A DNA stretch of 9,773 nt, from positions 5,564-15,336 of the forward strand of contig JAPPKI010000518.1 of the NCBI GenBank assembly GCA_028820035.1. The letters are read 5' to 3'. The DNA is from a bacterium (GTDB taxonomy: Bacteria; Actinomycetota; Acidimicrobiia; Acidimicrobiales; Bin134). The notes beneath the pieces were generated by a model that saw only the letters and a list, made by a program, of their open reading frames with translations, was not told the DNA's origin and ran no database searches. Position numbers and translations under genes: made by a program. Below, in pieces: positions 5,429 to 9,773 of this stretch (position 1 is the stretch's first letter; each line of letters begins with the position of its first letter).

Positions 5429-6726
5429 GCCCAAGCAAGCTCAGCGGCTGGCGCGCCATCGGGCGTGGGGGCGCTGCTGTTCTTCTGGCCGTTGCGCTTC
5501 TGGTCGCGGGCTGCGGAAACGACGACGATGGCGCAGGCGGCGACGGGGCCCCAGCGCCGGCTACTGTGGCGCCCTCTGCGGCTCCCGACAGCGGTGCCGG
5601 TGATGGCCCGACTCCCGCCGGGGCTTCGGACCCTGAGGGCCCCGAAGAGTCGTCTGATCCCGCTTCCCAAGACCCTGAATCCCAAGATTCAGTCACTGTG
5701 GCGCCGGGTGAACAGGAGCCCGACCCCGCCCCGGCCACACCCACCCCGACGCCTGGACCCACTGAACCGCTGACCGGCGAGCCGCTGGAGGATCCGTCCA
5801 TCATGGATCGGCCCGCGTTGGCCGTGAAGATCGGCACCAGCAGCGTGGGACGGCCCCAGACCGGGATCAACCAGGCCGACGTGCTGATCGAGGTCAGGGT
5901 GGAGACCATCACCCGACTCATGGCCGTGTTCCACAGCCAGGGGGCCATCTCGCTCGGCCCGATCCGATCGGCGCGCAGCTCCGACCCCGACATCCTGGCC
6001 AACTTCGGCCAGCCGGTGTATGGGCATTCGGGGGCCAATCCCGGCGTGCTGCGGGAGGTGTCCCAAGGCCAGTCCAACGGCAAGCTCTACGAGCTTCGCT
6101 GGGACCACCTGCCCACTGACTATTGGCGGGTGGGCGACCGGGTGGCACCCTTCAACTTGTACACCTCCACTGCGAACATCTGGCAGGCCGCTCCCCGCGA
6201 GTTGACGGCCCCCGAACCCCTCTTCGAGTTCCGCAGACCGGGAGAGGCGCTCCCATCCGGTGCTGAAGCGGCCCCCGGCGTGGAGATCCGCTATCTAGGC
6301 GGCACGATTGCCCATTTTGCCTGGGATTCTGAGGCTGGCGGTTGGGCCCGCTGGCAAGACGGCACCCCCCATGTCGACATGGCCCGCCACCCCAATGGCA
6401 CCCCCAACCCCGACGTGGCTCCCGTCCAGGTAACCCCCGCCAACGTAGTAGTTCTTCAAACTGGATACACCGGCAGCGCGGCCTGCTCCTTCTGCCCTGA
6501 GGCCATCACCGTTGATTCCGAGGGCGGGGTGGCCCTGGTGTTCACCGAAGGCCATCTGATTCGGGGCCGGTGGACCCGGCCATCGGCAAACCAGCCCTGG
6601 CAGGTCACCGACAACAACGGCAATCCGGTACGGCTCACCCCGGGCCAGACCTTCATCGCTCTACCCGGGGGAGACGTGCTGGTGATGGTGAAGGACTTCG
6701 CTGAGAACCTGCTCAAAAACCGCTGA
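5425..6726 (+). CDS. DUF3048-family (YerB-like) lipoprotein
   Basis: A 433-residue predicted lipoprotein. From TTG 5425 it has a short basic n-region (K5, R10, R14), a hydrophobic core (17-28) and the lipobox LVAGC with C30 as the lipidated residue. A disordered linker rich in Pro, Ala, Ser, Glu and Asp follows to about 120. The first DUF3048 domain starts near 127 (DRPALAVKIG, then RPQTGINQADVLIEVRVE, TRLMAVFHSQ, LGPIRSARSSD and GHSGANPGVL). The C-terminal domain ends the protein from about 380 (RGRWTRPSANQPWQV, DNNGNPVRLTPGQTFIALP). Family function is not known. TTG 5425 is chosen because it gives a normal signal peptide and overlaps the upstream TGA by four bases (TTGA); TTG 5359, also in frame, would add 22 mostly polar residues ahead of the signal. 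There is no clear Shine-Dalgarno, so translation probably depends on coupling. It is the last gene before a 62-bp gap. Confidence 0.87.
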   Translation: MSPSKLSGWRAIGRGGAAVLLAVALLVAGCGNDDDGAGGDGAPAPATVAPSAAPDSGAGDGPTPAGASDPEGPEESSDPASQDPESQDSVTVAPGEQEPDPAPATPTPTPGPTEPLTGEPLEDPSIMDRPALAVKIGTSSVGRPQTGINQADVLIEVRVETITRLMAVFHSQGAISLGPIRSARSSDPDILANFGQPVYGHSGANPGVLREVSQGQSNGKLYELRWDHLPTDYWRVGDRVAPFNLYTSTANIWQAAPRELTAPEPLFEFRRPGEALPSGAEAAPGVEIRYLGGTIAHFAWDSEAGGWARWQDGTPHVDMARHPNGTPNPDVAPVQVTPANVVVLQTGYTGSAACSFCPEAITVDSEGGVALVFTEGHLIRGRWTRPSANQPWQVTDNNGNPVRLTPGQTFIALPGGDVLVMVKDFAENLLKNR

Positions 6727-6737
6727 TTCGAACTGCC

Positions 6738-6751
6738 GTCGGAAAACCGAC
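6738..6751 (+). other. Short hairpin after the lipoprotein gene, possible weak terminator
   Basis: GTCGG-AAAA-CCGAC forms a perfect 5-bp stem with a four-base loop, 12 bases after the TGA of the lipoprotein gene and about 26 bases before the pdxS -10-like box. No T-tract follows, so it is not a standard intrinsic terminator. It could aid 3'-end formation or be chance. Confidence 0.3.
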
Positions 6752-6776
6752 ATCACGCTTGCGATGCGCGAAGCCA

Positions 6777-6782
6777 TAGACT
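6777..6782 (+). promoter_or_regulatory. Candidate -10 box of a leaderless pdxS promoter
   Basis: TAGACT fits the actinobacterial -10 consensus TANNNT. Its last base is seven positions before the A of the pdxS ATG (6789), which is where transcription would be expected to begin. No Shine-Dalgarno precedes the ATG. Together these fit a leaderless mRNA, common in actinobacteria. No good -35 element is seen; TTGCGA at 6759-6764 is only 12 bases from the box. Confidence 0.45.
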
Positions 6783-6788
6783 GCAACC

Positions 6789-7688
6789 ATGGCTGCTGAG
6801 TCGATATCGGGCCGCGAGACGGGGACCACGTTGGTCAAACGTGGACTGGCCGAGATGCTCAAGGGCGGGGTCATCATGGACGTGGTCACCCCTGATCAGG
6901 CCAAGGTGGCTGAGGACGCCGGAGCGGTGGCGGTGATGGCTCTGGAGCGGGTTCCCGCCGACATCCGACGCGATGGCGGGGTGGCCCGCATGAGCGATCC
7001 AGAGATGATCACTGGCATCCAGCAGGCGGTGACCATCCCGGTCATGGCCAAGGCCAGAATCGGCCACTTTGTGGAAGCCCAGATTCTCGAAGCCCTGGAT
7101 GTGGACTACATCGACGAGAGCGAGGTGCTGACCCCGGCCGACGAAGCCCACCACATCGACAAGTGGGCGTTCACCGTGCCGTTCGTGTGCGGGGCCACCA
7201 ACTTGGGAGAGGCGCTCCGGCGAATCTCCGAGGGCGCCTGCATGATCCGGTCGAAAGGCGAGGCCGGCACCGGCAACATCGTGGAGGCCGTCCGTCATCT
7301 TCGGTCGATCATTGGGGACATTCGCAAGATCACCCAGGCCGATTCCGCCGAGCTGTTCGACTGGGCCAAGCAACTCCGAGCCCCTTTGCCGCTGGTGCGC
7401 GAGGTGGCCGAGACCGGCTGGCTGCCCGTGCCGATGTTCTGCGCTGGGGGAATCTCGACTCCCGCCGACGCCGGACTGGTCATGCAGATTGGCGCTGAGG
7501 CCGTGTTCGTGGGCTCGGGGATCTTCAAGTCTTCCGATCCTGCCCCTCGGGCCAAAGCCATTGTGGAGGCCGCCACCAACTACCGCGATCCCCACATCCT
7601 GGCCAAGGTCAGCCGCGGCTTGGGCGAGCCCATGCCCGGTTTGGAGATCGACGGCCTCGAAACCCGCCTGGCCGACCGCGGCTGGTAG
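6789..7688 (+). CDS. pdxS: Pyridoxal 5'-phosphate synthase, synthase subunit
   Basis: A 299-residue (beta/alpha)8 enzyme that builds PLP from ribose 5-phosphate, glyceraldehyde 3-phosphate and ammonia supplied by PdxT. Catalytic residues are in place: D31 ([10 protein letters not shown]), K88 (VMAKARIGH) and K156 ([11 protein letters not shown]), each seven positions beyond the Bacillus subtilis D24, K81 and K149 because of a longer N-terminus. Other signatures are [21 protein letters not shown] (51-71) and the phosphate-binding FCAGGIST and FVGSGIFKS near the C-terminus. Length is typical. It is separated by 62 bp from the upstream unit and appears to have its own promoter; pdxT follows after 55 bp. 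Start ATG 6789 is the first possible start with an open frame that fits the family. Confidence 0.97.
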   Translation: MAAESISGRETGTTLVKRGLAEMLKGGVIMDVVTPDQAKVAEDAGAVAVMALERVPADIRRDGGVARMSDPEMITGIQQAVTIPVMAKARIGHFVEAQILEALDVDYIDESEVLTPADEAHHIDKWAFTVPFVCGATNLGEALRRISEGACMIRSKGEAGTGNIVEAVRHLRSIIGDIRKITQADSAELFDWAKQLRAPLPLVREVAETGWLPVPMFCAGGISTPADAGLVMQIGAEAVFVGSGIFKSSDPAPRAKAIVEAATNYRDPHILAKVSRGLGEPMPGLEIDGLETRLADRGW

Positions 7689-7732
7689 CAGCGGCTGAGC
7701 GTGCAGCAGATCGAAGCGTCCCCCCGAGACTC

Positions 7733-7736
7733 GGAG
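7733..7736 (+). promoter_or_regulatory. Shine-Dalgarno supporting the GTG start of pdxT
   Basis: GGAG lies seven bases before GTG 7744 and supports that start. It overlaps a small inverted repeat (CCGAG-A-CTCGG, 7724-7734), which could fold only with difficulty because the loop is one base; no regulatory role is claimed. Confidence 0.5.
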
Positions 7737-7743
7737 CCCCCGG

Positions 7744-8310
7744 GTGAAGGTCGGGGTCTTGGCCCTTCAGGGGGCATTCGGGCTGCATGAGCAGGTCCTG
7801 AATCGAATAGGGGTGGCCGCGGTCCAGGTCCGCACCCCCGAAGAACTGGCCGAAGTCGACCGCCTCGTCATCCCAGGCGGGGAGTCCACCGCCATCTCCA
7901 AGCTGCTGGATGCCAACGGCTTGGGCGATCCGCTGGCCGATCGACTGGCCGACGGCCTGCCGGTGCTTGGCACTTGTGCCGGGATGATCCTCTTGGCCGC
8001 CGAGGTGGTGGACGGCTATCCCGGCCAGCATCGCTTTGGCGCCATCAACGCCACGGTGCGGCGCAACGGATACGGCCGACAATCAGAGTCATTTCACGCG
8101 CCGATCGACATCGAAGGATGGGAATCGGCCTTTCCCGGGGTGTTCATTCGAGCGCCGGTTGTCGAGTCGGTGGGCCGTGAAGTGGAGGTGTTGGCCGAAT
8201 TGGACGGGGTGCCGGTGCTGTGTCGCCAAGGACCTGTGGTGGTGTCGTCGTTCCACCCCGAGCTGGCCGAAGACGATCGAGTCCACCGCTGGTTTGTGGA
8301 ACGGGAATAG
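7744..8310 (+). CDS. pdxT: Pyridoxal 5'-phosphate synthase, glutaminase subunit
   Basis: A 188-residue class I glutamine amidotransferase that releases ammonia from glutamine and passes it to PdxS. The catalytic triad is visible: C78 in LGTCAGM, and H171 and E173 in SSFHPEL. The N-terminus KVGVLALQGAFGLH and the oxyanion/glutamine segment IPGGEST (43-49) are typical, and RNGYGRQSESFHAPI (107-121) matches the conserved block RNxFGRQxxSF with Tyr for Phe. Start is GTG, giving the standard MKVGVLALQG N-terminus. Next to pdxS as usual; yebC follows 12 bp after the TAG. Confidence 0.97.
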   Translation: MKVGVLALQGAFGLHEQVLNRIGVAAVQVRTPEELAEVDRLVIPGGESTAISKLLDANGLGDPLADRLADGLPVLGTCAGMILLAAEVVDGYPGQHRFGAINATVRRNGYGRQSESFHAPIDIEGWESAFPGVFIRAPVVESVGREVEVLAELDGVPVLCRQGPVVVSSFHPELAEDDRVHRWFVERE

Positions 8311-8322
8311 GGGAGGGCACCG

Positions 8323-9072
8323 ATGTCTGGACACTCCAAATGGGCCACCATCAAGCACCGCAAAGGGGCGGCCGACAAGCGCCGAGGCAAGCTGTTCGCC
8401 AAGCTGATCCGCCAAGTGGAGGTGGCCGCTCGTGAGGGGGGCGGCGATCCCGATGCCAACCCCACCCTACGCACCATGTTCCAGAAGGCCCGGGACAACT
8501 CGGTGCCCCTCGACACCATCGAGCGGGCCATCAAGCGGGGGACGGGTGAGCTGGAGGGGGTGGCCTACGAGTCGGTTTTCTATGAGGGCTACGCTCCCGG
8601 CGGTGTTGCCCTGTATGTGGAGACGCTCACCGACAACCGCAATCGCACCAGCTCGGAGGTGCGGGCGCTGTTCACCCGCAACGGGGGATCGCTGGCCGAG
8701 CCCGGCGCGGTGGCCTGGCAGTTCGAGCGCAAGGGGGTGGTGATCTTGGACCGCTCGGTGGATGAGGACGAGCTGATGATGGCCGCCCTCGACGCCGGGG
8801 GCGAGGATTTGGCCGATGAGGGCGACACCTGGCGGCTCACCTGCGACCCCTCCGACCTCTCGTCGATGCGCGACGCCTTGGCTGACACCGGTATCGACTT
8901 CATGTCGGCAAACTCCACCATGCTGCCCACGTCAGTGGTGGGTGTCGACAGCGCCGAGTCCGCCCGCTCCGTCCTCCGCCTCATCGACGCCCTCGACGAC
9001 CACGACGACGTCCAAGACGTCTACGCCAACTTCGACATCCCCGACAACATCCTGCAAGCCGCCGCCAACTGA
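8323..9072 (+). CDS. yebC: YebC/TACO1-family protein
   Basis: A 249-residue protein of the YebC/TACO1/PmpR family. The N-terminus MSGHSKWATIKHRKGAADKRRGKLFAKLIR is the family hallmark, written here in two parts: MSGHSKWATIKHRK, then GAADKRRGKLF. RDNSVPLDTIERAIKRGTG (57-75), YEGYAPGGVALYVETLTDNRNRT (around 87-109) and NGGSLAEPGAVAWQFERKGV (124-143) follow. Members were long listed as transcriptional regulators; more recent work links the family to translation through stretches of proline codons. No DNA-binding motif is evident. GGAGG at 8312-8316, six bases before the ATG, is a good ribosome site. In the genome it closes the pdxST unit and faces ruvB tail to tail, only six bases apart. Confidence 0.95.
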   Translation: MSGHSKWATIKHRKGAADKRRGKLFAKLIRQVEVAAREGGGDPDANPTLRTMFQKARDNSVPLDTIERAIKRGTGELEGVAYESVFYEGYAPGGVALYVETLTDNRNRTSSEVRALFTRNGGSLAEPGAVAWQFERKGVVILDRSVDEDELMMAALDAGGEDLADEGDTWRLTCDPSDLSSMRDALADTGIDFMSANSTMLPTSVVGVDSAESARSVLRLIDALDDHDDVQDVYANFDIPDNILQAAAN

Positions 9073-9076
9073 GCTT

Positions 9077-9102
9077 GGTCAGTCGAACAAGTTCGACTGA
9101 TC
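9077..9102. terminator. Hairpin between convergent yebC and ruvB, likely bidirectional terminator
   Basis: Arms TCAGTCGAAC (9079-9088) and GTTCGACTGA (9091-9100) are perfect inverted repeats with AA between them; one G-U and one G-C pair extend the + strand stem. It starts 5 bases after the yebC stop and contains the last six codons and the stop of ruvB. No T-tract follows on either side, as often in high-GC actinobacteria, so termination is inferred from position and symmetry. Confidence 0.7.
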
Positions 9103-9773
9103 TGAGGCGCTGTCGGGAGGGGTCAGGCCCAAATGGTGCCAGGCGGTGGGGGTGGCTACTCGGCCCCGGGGAGTGCGCATCAACAGGCCCTGTTGGATGA
9201 GGAACGGCTCGTACACATCTTCGACGGTCTCGGCGGGCTCGCTGACGCTGATGGCCAGGGTTGAAAGGCCGACCGGGCCGCCTCCGAAGCGCTCGCAGAG
9301 CGCCGACAAGATGGCCCGGTCGATCTTGTCCAAACCGGCCTGGTCGACGGCGAACAGGTTCAACCCGGCAGCCGCGGTCTGCTGGTCGATCTTCCCGTCG
9401 GCCCGGACCTCGGCGTAGTCCCGCACTCGGCGCAAAAGCCGATTGGCAATCCGAGGAGTGCCGCGGGCCCGACAGGCGATTTCGGCTGCGCCCGCCGGAT
9501 CGATCTGGATGTCAAGGATGGCCGCGGCCCGAACGACGATGGCTTCCAAATCGGCGGTGGTGTAGTAGTCGAGCCGCGACACCAGCCCGAACCGGTCCCG
9601 AAGCGGCCCGGTGATGAGACCGGTGCGAGTGGTGGCCCCCACCAGGGTGAACCGGGACAGCTCCAGGCGCAGGGAACGCGCCGCGGGCCCCTTGCCCAGC
9701 ACGATGTCGACGTTGAAGTCCTCCATGGCCGGGTACATCACCTCTTCGACGATTCGGGGCAGCCGGTGTATCT
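9079..9773 (-). CDS. ruvB: Holliday junction branch-migration ATPase RuvB, C-terminal part (5' end outside window)
   Basis: The last 230 residues of RuvB, the hexameric AAA+ motor that drives branch migration with RuvA and RuvC. The family is about 340-350 residues, so the Walker A part lies beyond the window. The window opens on [11 protein letters not shown], the tail of the Walker B DE-IHRL motif (the two extra bases at 9772-9773 read AG, as in a Glu codon). [23 protein letters not shown], the sensor-1 [14 protein letters not shown] and the arginine-finger region PLRDRFG follow; [17 protein letters not shown] is the sensor-2 stretch, and the winged-helix domain contains [23 protein letters not shown] and [16 protein letters not shown] with a short tail ending NLFD. 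An in-frame GTG at 9741 is not the start, since conserved residues continue upstream. The stop (9081-9079) is inside a hairpin. Confidence 0.97.
   Translation of the reverse strand, partial: IHRLPRIVEEVMYPAMEDFNVDIVLGKGPAARSLRLELSRFTLVGATTRTGLITGPLRDRFGLVSRLDYYTTADLEAIVVRAAAILDIQIDPAGAAEIACRARGTPRIANRLLRRVRDYAEVRADGKIDQQTAAAGLNLFAVDQAGLDKIDRAILSALCERFGGGPVGLSTLAISVSEPAETVEDVYEPFLIQQGLLMRTPRGRVATPTAWHHLGLTPPDSASDQSNLFD

Noticed and set aside
4082..5434. Long open frame on the - strand (about 450 codons) opposite pimA and the M48-like gene
   Set aside because: It is antisense to two well-supported genes, has Arg/Pro/Gly-rich low-complexity composition typical of high-GC shadow frames, and shows no family motif.
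5675..5692. Perfect inverted repeat CTGAATC-CCAA-GATTCAG
   Set aside because: It lies within the coding linker of the lipoprotein, with no T-tract and no gene end nearby; it arises in a region repeating codons for Ser-Gln-Asp and is unlikely to be a terminator.
6759..6782. TTGCGA / TAGACT as a classic -35/-10 promoter pair
   Set aside because: The spacing is 12 bases, too short for a housekeeping sigma factor; only the -10-like box is kept.
7724..7734. Short palindrome CCGAG-A-CTCGG before pdxT as an operator or riboswitch element
   Set aside because: Too short, with a one-base loop, and no second element; the 55-bp gap is too small for a known riboswitch.
9739..9741. GTG as the start of ruvB
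   Set aside because: In-frame conserved RuvB residues ([10 protein letters not shown]) continue upstream to the window edge, so this is an internal Val codon.
1..9773. CRISPR arrays, tRNA or rRNA genes, transposases, phage genes or a defence island
   Set aside because: None was seen; the direct repeats here are two-copy or four-copy units at gene starts without CRISPR-like spacers, and all large genes have housekeeping or envelope affinities.

Overview
The window is about 9.8 kb of high-GC bacterial DNA, almost fully coding. The longest gap between genes is 62 bp, so no stretch above 300 bp lacks a gene. Gene content and order (thrS, HIT/Ap4A phosphorylase, pgsA-type phosphatidylinositol-phosphate synthase, patA, pimA, then pdxS, pdxT, yebC and ruvB) match the phosphatidylinositol mannoside (PIM) neighbourhood known from Mycobacterium. 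The host is therefore an actinobacterium (Actinomycetota). The divergent proteins and unfamiliar accessory genes suggest a deep lineage such as Acidimicrobiia, but that is inference. No tRNA, rRNA, CRISPR array, insertion sequence or prophage gene is visible.

Region 1 (1-6726, + strand) looks like one tightly packed transcription unit: the 3' end of thrS, a HIT-domain nucleotide phosphorylase, a small two-helix membrane protein of unknown function, phosphatidylinositol-phosphate synthase, PIM acyltransferase, PimA, a membrane protein of the M48/HtpX fold that has lost its zinc site, and a DUF3048 lipoprotein. Several junctions overlap: TGATG at patA/pimA, ATGA at pgsA/patA, and TTGA at the M48-like/lipoprotein junction. 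This implies translational coupling. The three middle enzymes make the PI lipid, mannosylate it and acylate it, so the unit builds envelope glycolipid. The flanking membrane protein and lipoprotein are plausible envelope partners of unknown role.

Region 2 (6727-9072, + strand) starts a second unit after a short hairpin. pdxS has a -10-like TAGACT seven bases before its ATG and no Shine-Dalgarno, as expected of a leaderless transcript. It is followed by pdxT (the two subunits of PLP synthase) and yebC. Region 3 (9079-9773, - strand) is the 3' two-thirds of ruvB, convergent with yebC. A hairpin with a 10-bp perfect core lies between them and covers the ruvB stop codon. In many bacteria yebC and ruvCAB are co-directional, so an inversion has probably occurred here.

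The most unusual feature is recurrent duplication of gene starts in region 1. At thrS/HIT a 14-bp repeat, and at pimA/M48-like a 38-bp perfect repeat, each carry the start codon of the downstream gene twice. In both cases the first copy opens a tiny ORF (13 and 24 codons) that overlaps the upstream stop and ends by overlapping the second start, with the same overlap geometry on both sides. A third gene start, that of the small membrane protein, has a 39-bp in-frame repeat, and its first three units each begin with a possible GTG start. These could be translational relay minicistrons or recent slippage products.
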